From: SHAN690 sp038131955
GTDB lineage: Bacteria; Bacteroidota; Bacteroidia; Flavobacteriales_G; Salibacteraceae
NCBI GenBank assembly: GCA_038131955.1
Contig: JAYPQK010000011.1
Coordinates: 124,001 to 188,000 of the forward strand
Reading direction: 5' to 3'
DNA length: 64,000 nt
A program made the translations under genes and the position numbers. A model generated the notes under the pieces. That model was given only the letters and a program-made list of their open reading frames with translations. It was not told the DNA's origin and ran no database searches. Position 1 is the stretch's first letter. Each line of letters opens with the position of its first letter. Below are positions 43,559 through 52,201 of this stretch, in pieces.

Positions 43559-44233
43559 TCAGGACTTGGTAGCTTTTACGTAGATCGACTGATAATCGTC
43601 CTTTCGGGGAGGAAACTCCGGATACTTTGCAAGTAAAGCCGCCTCATCTACCCGCTCGACCTTCTCGAATCCTGCTTGCTGCAAGGTCCAGGTCAAAAGA
43701 CCCTCATCAAACAGGTTTCGGTGTTCCAGCGCTTGGTGGAACATATCGTTCATGAAATGCTGATCCGGTAGTCCGCCAAGGTCCCAATGCGGAAGACGTT
43801 CCTGTCGATCCTTGATCATGTCAGTGTTATTATGTTCGATGTATGAGCGCGCTACCTTTTCCATGTCGGGGGTAGACAACCAGAGTTCTCCACCTGCGGA
43901 CATACATCTATGACATTCTTTGAGCAAGGGAATGAGCTCGTCTTGAATGGTCAAATGTTCAATGACGTGCTGGCTCACCACATGGTCGAACTGCTGATCT
44001 TTGAAAGGAAGCTTTCCTATGCCAATATCTAGATTGAGATCGCTACCCACGAGATCCACATTGAGCCATCCCTTCAAGTGGCGATCGCCACATCCCAAAT
44101 GGAACTTTTTCAGGTCGGTCTCGAAACGCTTCGGAGAGCCAACTCGACATCTCCAGCGCTTGAACTCATAGCTCAGCATACGCGCCAATTCATACTGACG
44201 GATCGAAAGTTTTCTCTTTAGGAATGATTTCAT
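43559..44233 (-). CDS. SAM-dependent methyltransferase, glycan-associated type
   Basis: Protein of 224 residues from the ATG at 44233. Motif I is FHLGCGDRHLKGWLNVDLVG, followed by LPFKDQQFDHVVSQHVIEHL and a post-motif RCMSAGGELWLSTPDM; this is the type found in surface-polysaccharide clusters. It forms an operon with the GT39 enzyme. A -7 box TACCTTTG on this strand lies 23 bases upstream. Longer start at 44308 is not supported. It may cap or decorate the glycan made by its partner; inferred. Confidence 0.85.
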   Translation of the reverse strand: MKSFLKRKLSIRQYELARMLSYEFKRWRCRVGSPKRFETDLKKFHLGCGDRHLKGWLNVDLVGSDLNLDIGIGKLPFKDQQFDHVVSQHVIEHLTIQDELIPLLKECHRCMSAGGELWLSTPDMEKVARSYIEHNNTDMIKDRQERLPHWDLGGLPDQHFMNDMFHQALEHRNLFDEGLLTWTLQQAGFEKVERVDEAALLAKYPEFPPRKDDYQSIYVKATKS

Positions 44234-44255
44234 AAACTTGTGGATACTACGGAGG

Positions 44256-44263
44256 CAAAGGTA
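44256..44263 (-). promoter_or_regulatory. -7 promoter box of the methyltransferase-GT39 operon
   Basis: Plus-strand CAAAGGTA is TACCTTTG on the minus strand, identical to the SRP RNA -7 box. Confidence 0.5.
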
Positions 44264-44407
44264 CGGATTCAACTCTCTGAAACACGCGTCGTTTGTGACT
44301 TTTGTCACAGTTTACGAGTCAATTCGACGGCTGACAAATGTCATGTTTTAGGCCCTATCGCACCTCTACTTTCGTTCCGTGATCAATAGCCAACAAAACA
44401 ACTAATC

Positions 44408-44839
44408 ATGAAAAAAGACATTGTAATCTTGGGAGCCGGTACTGCAGGTACGATGATGAGCAATCACCTTCGCAAGGCCCTCAAGGATGACTGGAACATC
44501 ACCGTCATCGACCAAAGAACTGAACACCATTACCAACCTGGTTACCTTTTCGTTCCTTTTGGAATGTATGAGCCCGAGGACATTGTAAAGCCCATCGAGA
44601 AGTTCATTCCCAAAGGAGTTGACTTGGTCTTAGGAAAGATCGATCGTATCTATCAGGATAAGGACCGTGTAGTAATGGAGAATGGCAAGGAATTCAAGTA
44701 TGACATCCTCAACATCGCTACAGGAACCGATATCGCTCCTGAGGAGATCGAAGGCATGAGTGGCCCACACTGGCACAAGGATGTGTTTGACTTCTATAAC
44801 CGTGCTCACGGTGAAGGAACCCACCTGATGTTCATCTGA
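44408..44839 (+). pseudogene. Truncated sulfide:quinone reductase-type FAD oxidoreductase
   Basis: The 143 residues match the N-terminal third of SQR-like FAD/NAD(P) oxidoreductases: DIVILGAGTAGTMMSNHL (FAD Rossmann), YQPGYLFVPFGMY, and NIATGTDIAPEEIEGM. Family members then continue for another 250-330 residues from a DFYT-type segment. Here the match ends at DFYN and after 12 more residues a TGA closes the frame, followed at once by a perfect terminator palindrome. The second Rossmann fold and the quinone-site Cys are missing, so activity is unlikely. A TACTTTCG promoter-like box is near 44370. Truncation by deletion is the simplest reading. Confidence 0.8.
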
Positions 44840-44860
44840 TCACAGAACATCGCTGAAATG

Positions 44861-44889
44861 AAAAAGCCCTTGAATTCAAGGGCTTTTTT
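44861..44889. terminator. Bidirectional terminator, perfect 28-bp palindrome
   Basis: AAAAAGCCCTTGAA followed by its exact reverse complement, with T runs on both strands. It serves the truncated oxidoreductase on the plus strand and the GT2 gene ending at 44893 on the minus strand. Confidence 0.92.
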
Positions 44890-44892
44890 CGT

Positions 44893-45852
44893 TTACAGTC
44901 TTTTTGTTTCGAGGTAGTTATTCCGGTCAGGCGAAGACCTTGAAAGTAGTTCTCCCAAAAATCCAGAGAGGAACAGCTGCACCCCGATGATCATGGTTGC
45001 CAAAGCAATATAGAACCATGGACGGTCCGTGATCAGCGGAGCCTTGATCTTTTCATTCAAGTAGTAGAGCTTCTCTAAACCCAAGTATAGAGTAAGGAAG
45101 AAACCGATGATGAACATGAGCGTTCCGATGAGTCCGAACAAGTGCATGGGCTTCTTGCCGAAGCGCCCCATGAACATGATGCTCAACAAGTCGAGCGGTC
45201 CATTGATGAAGCGGATCAAACCAAACTTGGTCGTACCATACTTCCGCTCTTGATGCTGGACCACCTTCTCACCGATGTGATTGAACCCGGCCCACTTGGC
45301 GATCACCGGAATGTACCGGTGCATTTCTCCATACACCTCGATGGACTTAACCACATCTACTCGGTAGGCCTTGAGGCCACAGTTAAAGTCGTGCAAGTGG
45401 ATGCCGCTCATTCTGCGCGTAGCCCAGTTGTAAAGCTTGGTGGGAATGGTTTTCGAAAGTGGGTCATAGCGCTTCCTCTTCCAACCCGAAACCAGATCCA
45501 ATCCATCCTTGGTGATCATGTTATAGAGATCCGGGATCTCTTCAGGACTGTCTTGTAGGTCGGCGTCCATCGTAATGACGACCTCGCCGTTCACAGCTTC
45601 GAAGCCCACGTTCAATGCAGCCGACTTTCCGTAGTTCCGCTTGAATTTGATCGCACGGACATTAGGATCTTTCTGATGCAGCTCCTCAATCACCTTCCAA
45701 GAACCATCGCGACTTCCATCGTCGATGAACCACACCTCATAGGTGTAGCCATGCTCATTCATGACCTTCCTGATCCAAGCATGGAGTTCTGGAAGAGACT
45801 CCTCCTCATTGAGAAGGGGAATGACGATCGAGATGTTGGGTTGATTACTCAT
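44893..45852 (-). CDS. Polyprenyl-phosphate glycosyltransferase, GT2 (DPM1/GtrB-like)
   Basis: GT2 enzyme of 319 residues anchored by two C-terminal helices. The catalytic part shows ISIVIPLLNEEESLPEL, DDGSRDGSW and the metal site TMDADLQDSPEEIP, with RNYGKSAALNVGF between. The end (LFGLIGTLMFIIGFFLTLYLGL and WFYIALATMIIGVQLFLSGF) is the membrane hairpin pair typical of undecaprenyl-phosphate hexosyl or mannosyl transferases. It would make the lipid donor that GT39-type enzymes, such as the one at 41720, use. The ATG at 45852 overlaps the DUF4199 stop; a TTG at 45861 is weaker. Confidence 0.92.
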   Translation of the reverse strand: MSNQPNISIVIPLLNEEESLPELHAWIRKVMNEHGYTYEVWFIDDGSRDGSWKVIEELHQKDPNVRAIKFKRNYGKSAALNVGFEAVNGEVVITMDADLQDSPEEIPDLYNMITKDGLDLVSGWKRKRYDPLSKTIPTKLYNWATRRMSGIHLHDFNCGLKAYRVDVVKSIEVYGEMHRYIPVIAKWAGFNHIGEKVVQHQERKYGTTKFGLIRFINGPLDLLSIMFMGRFGKKPMHLFGLIGTLMFIIGFFLTLYLGLEKLYYLNEKIKAPLITDRPWFYIALATMIIGVQLFLSGFLGELLSRSSPDRNNYLETKRL

Positions 45853-46432
45853 CGTCTGCAAATGTCGGAGGTTTTTGTTTTAGAACCGCCGCCACGATCA
45901 AAGCGATCAGGAATCCTGAGGTGGTTTTTTGCCAAAAATCGGTAAGTGCCAGGTTGGATAGTCCGCGTTGCTCGAGCATCTCTACCTGAGCATCGATATC
46001 CAACAAGCCTTGCATTCCTTGTGCCTGTAGCATCTCCAATGCTCGGAGATCATAGGTATTCGCGAATTCCACGAAGCTCGCATCAATCAAACTACCAAAG
46101 AGAAACATCATCATCGCGGCGAGCGATGAATAGATGAAGGTGAACATGACTCCTACTTGAAAGGCTTCTCCATATCGAATGAACCCTTCTCCTTCCTCGA
46201 TCTTATAACGCTTGATCGCTCGATACATGAAGATGATGGGAATGATCACACCAAAGATCCGAACACCTCCAAAGGGGTGGATGCGAATCGTGAGGCTCTC
46301 CTGCACGAAAGGATCGTCAAAATGGGCTAGCGGATACTCTACTCCCATCGCCAAGTAGAGAACCAAGAACCAACCAAATGCCACCAGGCCGGCGATGCTG
46401 CCACCGTTCAATATACTTATGTACTTCCCCAT
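45845..46432 (-). CDS. DUF4199 membrane protein
   Basis: Protein of 195 residues with four transmembrane helices (about 10-30, 55-72, 92-112, 170-190). It has the DUF4199 layout: ISILNGGSIAGLVAFGWFLV at the start, then RIFGVIIPIIFMYRAIK and GEAFQVGVMFTFIYSSLAAMM. DUF4199 is a Bacteroidota family of unknown function, very often placed directly before a GT2 polyprenyl-phosphate glycosyltransferase as here, suggesting a joint membrane role. Confidence 0.88.
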   Translation of the reverse strand: MGKYISILNGGSIAGLVAFGWFLVLYLAMGVEYPLAHFDDPFVQESLTIRIHPFGGVRIFGVIIPIIFMYRAIKRYKIEEGEGFIRYGEAFQVGVMFTFIYSSLAAMMMFLFGSLIDASFVEFANTYDLRALEMLQAQGMQGLLDIDAQVEMLEQRGLSNLALTDFWQKTTSGFLIALIVAAVLKQKPPTFADDE

Positions 46433-46447
46433 ACTCGAAATGCGTCA

Positions 46448-46455
46448 CAAATGTA
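46448..46455 (-). promoter_or_regulatory. -7 promoter box of the DUF4199-GT2 operon
   Basis: Plus-strand CAAATGTA is TACATTTG on the minus strand, 15 bases before the ATG. Confidence 0.5.
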
Positions 46456-46478
46456 GCATTCAGGAAAGCATTATCCCC

Positions 46479-46508
46479 TTGCGAAACGTGCTTGTAGTTG
46501 TACCTTTG
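46479..46508 (+). promoter_or_regulatory. Promoter of SRP RNA (TTG-N19-TACCTTTG)
   Basis: TTG at 46479-46481 and TACCTTTG at 46501-46508 with a 19-base spacer. The RNA start expected 7 bases after the box agrees with the folded 5' end of the SRP RNA. Confidence 0.8.
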
Positions 46509-46516
46509 CACCCTTA

Positions 46517-46617
46517 AGGGCAAGTCTTACGACCAGCTCCTGGTGAACTCCCCAGGTCAGGAATGAAGCAAGGGTAGCCGGTCGTAGCGGTGCGATGTAA
46601 GTAGCTTGCCCTTTTTT
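46517..46617 (+). ncRNA. ffs: Signal recognition particle RNA, small bacterial type (4.5S)
   Basis: The conserved domain IV hairpin is unmistakable: GGTGAACTCCCCAGGTCAGG and then AATGAAGCAAGGGTAGCC, carrying the asymmetric loop and GNRA-like tip recognised by Ffh. The outer stem closes with GGGCAAG (46518-46524) and CTTGCCC (46605-46611), and a T6 run follows for termination. About 100 nt, as for gammaproteobacterial 4.5S RNA; no Alu domain. It guides membrane-protein targeting with Ffh and FtsY. Confidence 0.96.
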
Positions 46618-46709
46618 CCTGCCCAATAGTCTGATCCTGTGGATGGAACCGTTGATAAGAACACCTCCCCCCTTCCCCATGCCCTGCAGCTGCTTTCTAC
46701 CTCCGGTAG

Positions 46710-47189
46710 ATGATTTTACGTTCACTCTTTTTGCTGGCTCTCTTGCTTTCGATGATATCGTCGATGCAAGCCCAGCTGATCTTTAATAAGACGGAACACG
46801 ACTTCATCTTCAGGAATACCGGAGACCAAGCCACCAAGATCCTATCGGTTCGATCTGTGATGCCTTCGCTTCAATTCATCTTTACCCGATCTGAAGTTCT
46901 TAGCGGAGAATATGGCTTTGTCAAAGTGAAAATCTATCCGGATTCTCTCGAAAAGGGTTTGTTTCACGACGAGGTATTCATCACGATGAAATACGGCGAG
47001 GAGGTCAAGAGCGAAGTGCTATACATCAAAGCTACGCTCGATCCCTCTGGAAAGAAGCGCGACAACCGAGCCTTTGAGGATGGGGCAATCAGCACGTCAG
47101 TAGAGGTGTCACCGAGCGATATCGAGACCATGGAAGGTTTCATTGGAGGCGATGGAAACCGCTCAGCGTTGATCAGCGGATCACAGTGA
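46710..47189 (+). CDS. Secreted protein with DUF1573-like Ig domain
   Basis: Protein of 159 residues with signal MILRSLFLLALLLSMISSMQA. The mature part starts LIFNKTEHDFIFRNTGDQATK, the pattern of DUF1573/ASH-like immunoglobulin domains (FNKTxHDFG...NxG), and VKVKIYPDSLEKGLFHDEVFIT continues the sandwich. The Cys usually seen in the SCGC motif of DUF1573 is absent. Surface-associated, function unknown. Its last 17 bases overlap the convergent PNGase-like gene. Confidence 0.72.
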   Translation: MILRSLFLLALLLSMISSMQAQLIFNKTEHDFIFRNTGDQATKILSVRSVMPSLQFIFTRSEVLSGEYGFVKVKIYPDSLEKGLFHDEVFITMKYGEEVKSEVLYIKATLDPSGKKRDNRAFEDGAISTSVEVSPSDIETMEGFIGGDGNRSALISGSQ

Positions 47190-49110
47190 ATTTGACGGTG
47201 TGAACATTTCCCTCAGTCAGGTACTGGGCGAAGTAATTGCCCGATGGCAATCCCTGTACTTCCGTTCCATTTCTTCCGATGATCTGAGTCTCGTAAACGC
47301 GCTGTCCGGTGTGATTGTATACCACCAAAGTTCCGCCGGTGACCAATCCTTCTTCTAGCATGAAGGTCGTGTTGCCCGCACTAGGATTTGGATAGGCGGT
47401 CAGCTTTCCGTTTGTAAGTTCTCGCGTCCCGGTTGGGTAATCCATGGTCTCTTCATCTCCGAGTTCGTATCCTACGGTGAAGGATAACAAAGCCTCACAG
47501 CCAAATTCAGGATCGAACTGGTGTAAAGGAGGGTAGAAATTGGCGGGGTCACCGGATGGGTGCAGCCAAATTCTTCCGTTTCCGTCGTTGTTTGCGAAAA
47601 AGCTCAGTCCATCGCATCCGATATCCTCGATGATCAAGGTATAGCATCCTGTGTCGAGTCTCACGGTATCCAAGAACTGTGTATTGGCCAAGGCACTCGT
47701 TCTACTGAACACGGTCTCTCCTCTTTCGCTCACCACCTTGTAACGGGTTTCAGAAGCCGCTGCATTGTTATTGAATGCAATTATGAATTCCTCGGGCATC
47801 ACCTTGGTATCCTCGAAGAAGCTCTTGAAGTGGTTGTTTCCTGCATATTCATCCGCCTTGTTATTCACGGATGTGATCTCGACGTGGAAGACATTGTTGG
47901 TCTTTTCACCAAACAACCATTTGTTATAAGAAGGCAATACCAGCTGCTCGGACTCACCAGGCACCAACGCACCCTTCCACTCGTATCGGATGATCTCAGG
48001 CGAGCCTTCCACCCAAAAATCAAAGGTCACTCGAGTGACATTACTCGAGCCCGTATTCGTGATAACGATCTCAGGATTATTACAGATCGGATTCATTTCC
48101 CAGAATCGATCTTGCTTCGATGGACGGATTACATTGTCGATCGCCACGTCATTGGCAAAGTTCCAGGCTGCGTATTGGAAGATGGTCGCTTCAATACCGT
48201 ACTGTGGATCAAAGCCCGCACCGCCGGTGTAGGTGTAGCTTTCCCAGTCCACGTCAAACTCCTCGGTCTGGCCAGCTTCCACAATGTGTCCGACCTCTGT
48301 ATCGAATCGGATAGCTTCATCGCCAGGACACCATCCCGCACGATTGTAGATCCACGTACCGGTCTGGCCTTGCAATGCATTGCTTCCGCAATCGTCTCGC
48401 CATACATCTTCTTGCACAGCGGTGGAACCATTAATCTTCAGCTTATACCATTTTGCGCAGAACTCTGCGCAGTTCTCATTTCCTCCAAAGCTGTGTCCTG
48501 ATGCCACCATGCGGAACTTGGACGACTCCATATCCTGATGCATTTGGATATCCTTAGGGATCAAGTGACTTTCAATAGGATCATTGGTAAATCCGTAACG
48601 GTAGGTTCCATCATACAGCGTATTAACCTCCAACACGTTGCGAGGAGGAGTACCCTCGATGAAATCAAAATCGATGGTCACGGTGAATCCGTCTTGCCAT
48701 CCTCCATATCGAGCTGCAACCACGCGTTCTCCGGTCAGGATCGGCGCATAGTCGGTCACGTCGATGATCCACTCGTGCTTCCAGTTTTGGTTCTTGTCGC
48801 CCGCATACGGGGTGATGATCTTGGTAAGTTCCACCCATCGGGTAGTCGAATCGTTGACTGGATCAGCTACCTCGATCCTGGTGGTGTAATCCCACTCACT
48901 GCAGCCGCCAGTCGGACAGCCAAGCGTGTAGTGCATTAGAATGCGTCGGTAAGAACCTGTATCAGGGAAAGCGGTAGTGTCGTACCAGCTGCCATTCCAA
49001 TCCCAGTGAGTTTCTTGGTGAGATTGAACCTTGATGGTATCACCTTCACCGGCAAATGATGCCATGAAAAGGAAAGAAAAGAATACACTGAGTAGTAGGT
49101 TATGCTTCAT
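47173..49110 (-). CDS. Peptide-N-glycosidase F-like protein with T9SS sorting domain
   Basis: Secreted protein of 645 residues (ATG at 49110). Signal peptide ends near FAGEG. The N-terminal 30-340 region shows PNGase F-type features: HYTLGCPTGGCSEWDYTTRI, WELTKIITPYAGD-like ELTKIITPYAGDKNQNW and RVVAARYGGWQDGF. A beta-domain and a type A T9SS tail (LTAYPNPSAGNTTF to LPSGNYFAQYL) follow. PNGase F removes N-glycans from glycoproteins; whether the catalytic acidic residues are all kept I cannot verify here. Likely a secreted or surface glycan-processing or binding protein. Confidence 0.85.
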   Translation of the reverse strand: MKHNLLLSVFFSFLFMASFAGEGDTIKVQSHQETHWDWNGSWYDTTAFPDTGSYRRILMHYTLGCPTGGCSEWDYTTRIEVADPVNDSTTRWVELTKIITPYAGDKNQNWKHEWIIDVTDYAPILTGERVVAARYGGWQDGFTVTIDFDFIEGTPPRNVLEVNTLYDGTYRYGFTNDPIESHLIPKDIQMHQDMESSKFRMVASGHSFGGNENCAEFCAKWYKLKINGSTAVQEDVWRDDCGSNALQGQTGTWIYNRAGWCPGDEAIRFDTEVGHIVEAGQTEEFDVDWESYTYTGGAGFDPQYGIEATIFQYAAWNFANDVAIDNVIRPSKQDRFWEMNPICNNPEIVITNTGSSNVTRVTFDFWVEGSPEIIRYEWKGALVPGESEQLVLPSYNKWLFGEKTNNVFHVEITSVNNKADEYAGNNHFKSFFEDTKVMPEEFIIAFNNNAAASETRYKVVSERGETVFSRTSALANTQFLDTVRLDTGCYTLIIEDIGCDGLSFFANNDGNGRIWLHPSGDPANFYPPLHQFDPEFGCEALLSFTVGYELGDEETMDYPTGTRELTNGKLTAYPNPSAGNTTFMLEEGLVTGGTLVVYNHTGQRVYETQIIGRNGTEVQGLPSGNYFAQYLTEGNVHTVKFTVIR

Positions 49111-49171
49111 AAGATCAAGTTTGAGGGTCAAAAATGCGGAAATCAGGGAACATCCAGCGAAATTCGTCGGT

Positions 49172-49179
49172 TACATTTG
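49172..49179 (+). promoter_or_regulatory. -7 promoter box TACATTTG
   Basis: Exact TAnnTTTG match 18 bases before the ATG at 49198. Confidence 0.55.
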
Positions 49180-49197
49180 TAGCAATATCACAAACCT

Positions 49198-50175
49198 ATG
49201 GAATACAGAAGACTGGGAAAAGCAGGAGTTCAAGTAAGTGCACTTTCATTTGGATCGTGGGTCACTTTCGGAAATCAAGTAGACTCCAAAGTGGCGAAGG
49301 AATGTATGTATCGCGCCTATGATAACGGTATCAACTTCTTTGACAATGCAGAGGTCTATGCCCACGGCAAGTCTGAAGAGGTTATGGGAAGGATCCTCTC
49401 CGAAGCAGGCTGGTCACGCGACACCTTCTTGGTATCCTCCAAGGTATTCTGGGGCGGAGATCAACCTAACCAGACCGGACTGAGCCGAAAGCGAGTGTTA
49501 GAGGCCTGTCACGCTGCGCTTAAGCGACTACAGGTAGATTATCTCGACTTCTACTTCTGTCACCGTCCGGACAAGAACACGCCCATGGAAGAAACGGTCT
49601 GGGCGATGCACAACTTGATCCAACAAGGCAAGGTGCTGTATTGGGGAACCAGCGAGTGGAGTGCTCAAGAGGTGCAAGAAGCGATGATGGTCGCTCGTCA
49701 GAATAACCTGATCGGACCATCGATGGAACAGCCACAATACAACATGTTGGTGCGCCGCAAGCTCGAGGTTGAATTCTTCAAGCTCTTCCGCGACTATGGA
49801 TACGGAACAACGATATGGTCACCTTTGGCTAGTGGTATCCTCACCGGTAAGTACAACAATGGCATTCCTAAAGGCTCACGTCTGACCAGAGATGAATTGA
49901 CCTGGCTACGCGAAAAGCTCTTGAACGACGAGAACATCAAGAAGGTAGCGGAGTTGGTTCTCCTTGCAGAAGAACTTGGAACCACAGCGGCCAAATTGGC
50001 GATTGCATGGTGTCTGAAGAATCCAAACGTCAGTACCGTGATCACAGGGGCTACCAAACTTGAGCAACTCAAGCAGAACCTGGAGTCGTTAGAGGTAGTT
50101 GGAAAGTTGACCGACGATGTGATGAATCTCATCGAATCGATCTTGGATAACAAACCTGCGATGCCCGACTATTGA
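49198..50175 (+). CDS. Aldo/keto reductase (Kv-beta-like)
   Basis: NADP-dependent oxidoreductase of 325 residues in the family of potassium-channel beta subunits and bacterial YghZ. The catalytic set is in order: Asp49 and Tyr54 in FFDNAEVYAHGKSE, a Lys in LVSSKVFWGG, and His in YFCHRPDKNTP. SPLASGILTGKYNNG and TVITGATKLEQL mark the nucleotide-binding C-terminus. Reduces aldehydes or ketones in the cytoplasm. First gene of a likely four-gene run with aat, an RsmF-like methylase and a ferredoxin. Confidence 0.94.
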   Translation: MEYRRLGKAGVQVSALSFGSWVTFGNQVDSKVAKECMYRAYDNGINFFDNAEVYAHGKSEEVMGRILSEAGWSRDTFLVSSKVFWGGDQPNQTGLSRKRVLEACHAALKRLQVDYLDFYFCHRPDKNTPMEETVWAMHNLIQQGKVLYWGTSEWSAQEVQEAMMVARQNNLIGPSMEQPQYNMLVRRKLEVEFFKLFRDYGYGTTIWSPLASGILTGKYNNGIPKGSRLTRDELTWLREKLLNDENIKKVAELVLLAEELGTTAAKLAIAWCLKNPNVSTVITGATKLEQLKQNLESLEVVGKLTDDVMNLIESILDNKPAMPDY

Positions 50176-50182
50176 TCTGGCA

Positions 50183-50872
50183 ATGGGGAACCGAAAGCGC
50201 AGTGACGAGGCCTATGCCTTTCCTTCGGTAGATTTAGCCGACGAACAAGGCTTTCTGGCTTATGGAGGAGATCTTTCGCCTGAGCGACTGATCAGCGCAT
50301 ATGAATCGGGGATATTTCCTTGGTATGAAGAGGGTCAACCCATTCTTTGGTGGGCCCCACCCGAACGCATGATCCTGAAGCCCGGCGAGATGAAAGTCTC
50401 GAAGAGCTTGAGACAGACCCTACGCTCCATGAAGTTCGAGGTACGGATCGACTCCTCTTTTGAGGATGTGATCGATCATTGTGCACGAGTCAAGAGACAA
50501 GGGCAGAATGGAACATGGATCACTCCTGAGATGAAGCAAGCCTACGTCAGGCTGCATAAACTCGGTTTCGCGCACAGCTTTGAAAGCTACAAGGATGGTC
50601 AACTCGTGGGTGGACTTTACGGTATCTCTTTAGGCAAAGCCTTCTTTGGGGAGTCGATGTTCAGTCTGGAGAGCGATGCCAGCAAAGTGGCCTTTCATGC
50701 CCTTTCGGAATTTACCAAACGGAAGGGATTTGAGATCATTGACTGCCAATTGTATACCGAGCACCTCGCCTCGCTAGGCGCCGATACCATTGCACGGGAC
50801 GACTTCATCGACCTGCTGAAACAGGCTCTCGCCCATCCGGATCACCAAGGCAAATGGAGCTACCATGAGTAA
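50183..50872 (+). CDS. aat: Leucyl/phenylalanyl-tRNA-protein transferase
   Basis: N-end-rule enzyme of 229 residues that adds Leu or Phe to proteins with N-terminal Lys or Arg, marking them for ClpAP. Conserved parts are AFPSVDLADEQGFLAYGGDLSPERL, YESGIFPWYEEGQPILWWAPPERM, WITPEMKQAY and VGGLYGISLGKAFFGESMFS. Length is normal. It starts seven bases after the aldo/keto reductase and overlaps the next gene by eight bases. Confidence 0.96.
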   Translation: MGNRKRSDEAYAFPSVDLADEQGFLAYGGDLSPERLISAYESGIFPWYEEGQPILWWAPPERMILKPGEMKVSKSLRQTLRSMKFEVRIDSSFEDVIDHCARVKRQGQNGTWITPEMKQAYVRLHKLGFAHSFESYKDGQLVGGLYGISLGKAFFGESMFSLESDASKVAFHALSEFTKRKGFEIIDCQLYTEHLASLGADTIARDDFIDLLKQALAHPDHQGKWSYHE

Positions 50873-52196
50873 GGAATTGCCACAAGCCTACCTAGCTTCC
50901 TTGCGCGATCACTTCGATGCCGAGGTAGTTGACCGTGTTCTAGCCGGACTGAATGCCACGCCCAGTGTTTCTCTACGTTGGAATCGACGCAAAATGACGT
51001 CATCACCATTTGACGCATCCGAGCGCGTGCCCTGGTGTGAAAGTGGCATCCTACTAGACGAACGTCCCAACTTTGCCCTAGATCCTAGATTCCATGCTGG
51101 CGGCTACTACGTTCAAGACTCCTCCAGTATGATCCTTGAGGCGATCCTAAAGAAGATCCAAGCCCCTAAAGGTGGAGTTTACCTCGATGCATGTGCGGCT
51201 CCTGGAGGCAAGTCTACTATCCTCTTGGACCATATGGATGGGCAAGGTTTTCTCGTAGCCAACGAAGTCGACCCAAAGCGAAACAGTGTCTTGCGCGAAA
51301 ACCTGTTGAAGTGGGGGCATCTCAATCACGGCGTTACCGGACTAAGCACGGATAAGATCAGGGAATCCGGCGCTCAGTTTGACGTCATCGTGGTCGACGC
51401 ACCCTGCTCCGGTGAAGGAATGTTCCGCAAAGACGATTTTGCCATCGATCAATGGGGAGAATCATTGGTAGAGTCTTGTGCGGCCACACAAAGGGAGATC
51501 GTGGATGATCTCACGTCCAATCTAAGATCTGGAGGATACTTGATCTACTCGACCTGTACCATGAATCCGCAGGAGAATGAGAACCAGGTGATTCGACTGA
51601 TCCAAAGTGGAGATGTTGAGCTGGCTCTTCCCGACTTAACGGAATGGGAGGACTGGCTCGTTCCGGCCAAGGTGGAAAGTCGAATTGTAGGCTATTATCT
51701 CCTTCCCGGAATTTCTACGGGTGAAGGGCTCTTCATTTCTGTTCTCCGCAAGATCACTGAGACAGAAACATCTGGTAAGAGTAAGACACCACCACTAGAC
51801 AAATGGACCAACGACTTCGATGAGGTATGGGGTTCTGATTGGGACACGGAAAAATTGAGCGCATGGACTTGGAAGGATGAGATCCATGCCGTTGCGAATG
51901 GGAATCTAGCGCCCGGTCTTTTCTACAAGCGGCTTGGCCTACCCTTCTTTCAACGCAAGGGAAAACACCTCATTCCGCTGCACGGAATGGCAATGTGTGA
52001 ACATTCCGCACCTACTCTTTCGCTAACAAAAGAGGATGCATTACGCTTCTTGAGAAAAGAAAGTATTTCTTTGCGGCTCGAAACGTACAAAGGATGGCAC
52101 TTGGTGTCTTTTGAAGGTGTTTCGCTCGGTTGGCTCAAAGCCATCGGGCATCGAACAAACAATTACTACCCAAGCGGGTTTAGACTGAGAATTTGA
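50865..52196 (+). CDS. RsmF/NOL1-NOP2-Sun-type rRNA cytosine-C5 methyltransferase
   Basis: Protein of 443 residues. The SAM site is YLDACAAPGGKSTILLDHM; the two catalytic Cys regions are VDAPCSGEGMFR and YSTCTMNPQENENQV. A C-terminal domain of about 150 residues with NYYPSGFRLR at the end resembles the RsmF PUA-like module. It likely makes m5C in 16S rRNA (position 1407 in E. coli). Overlaps aat; the ferredoxin gene begins right after its stop. Confidence 0.91.
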   Translation: MSKELPQAYLASLRDHFDAEVVDRVLAGLNATPSVSLRWNRRKMTSSPFDASERVPWCESGILLDERPNFALDPRFHAGGYYVQDSSSMILEAILKKIQAPKGGVYLDACAAPGGKSTILLDHMDGQGFLVANEVDPKRNSVLRENLLKWGHLNHGVTGLSTDKIRESGAQFDVIVVDAPCSGEGMFRKDDFAIDQWGESLVESCAATQREIVDDLTSNLRSGGYLIYSTCTMNPQENENQVIRLIQSGDVELALPDLTEWEDWLVPAKVESRIVGYYLLPGISTGEGLFISVLRKITETETSGKSKTPPLDKWTNDFDEVWGSDWDTEKLSAWTWKDEIHAVANGNLAPGLFYKRLGLPFFQRKGKHLIPLHGMAMCEHSAPTLSLTKEDALRFLRKESISLRLETYKGWHLVSFEGVSLGWLKAIGHRTNNYYPSGFRLRI

Positions 52197-52201
52197 AGGA
52201 A

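Noticed and set aside
46499..46620. tRNA or riboswitch at the structured spot before 46710
   Set aside because: The GGTGAACTCCCCAGGTCAGG core and closing stem identify SRP RNA.
47560..48501. Long open frame on the plus strand opposite the PNGase-like gene
   Set aside because: Antisense to a clearly coding gene; its composition is that of a complementary-strand shadow and no domain is visible.
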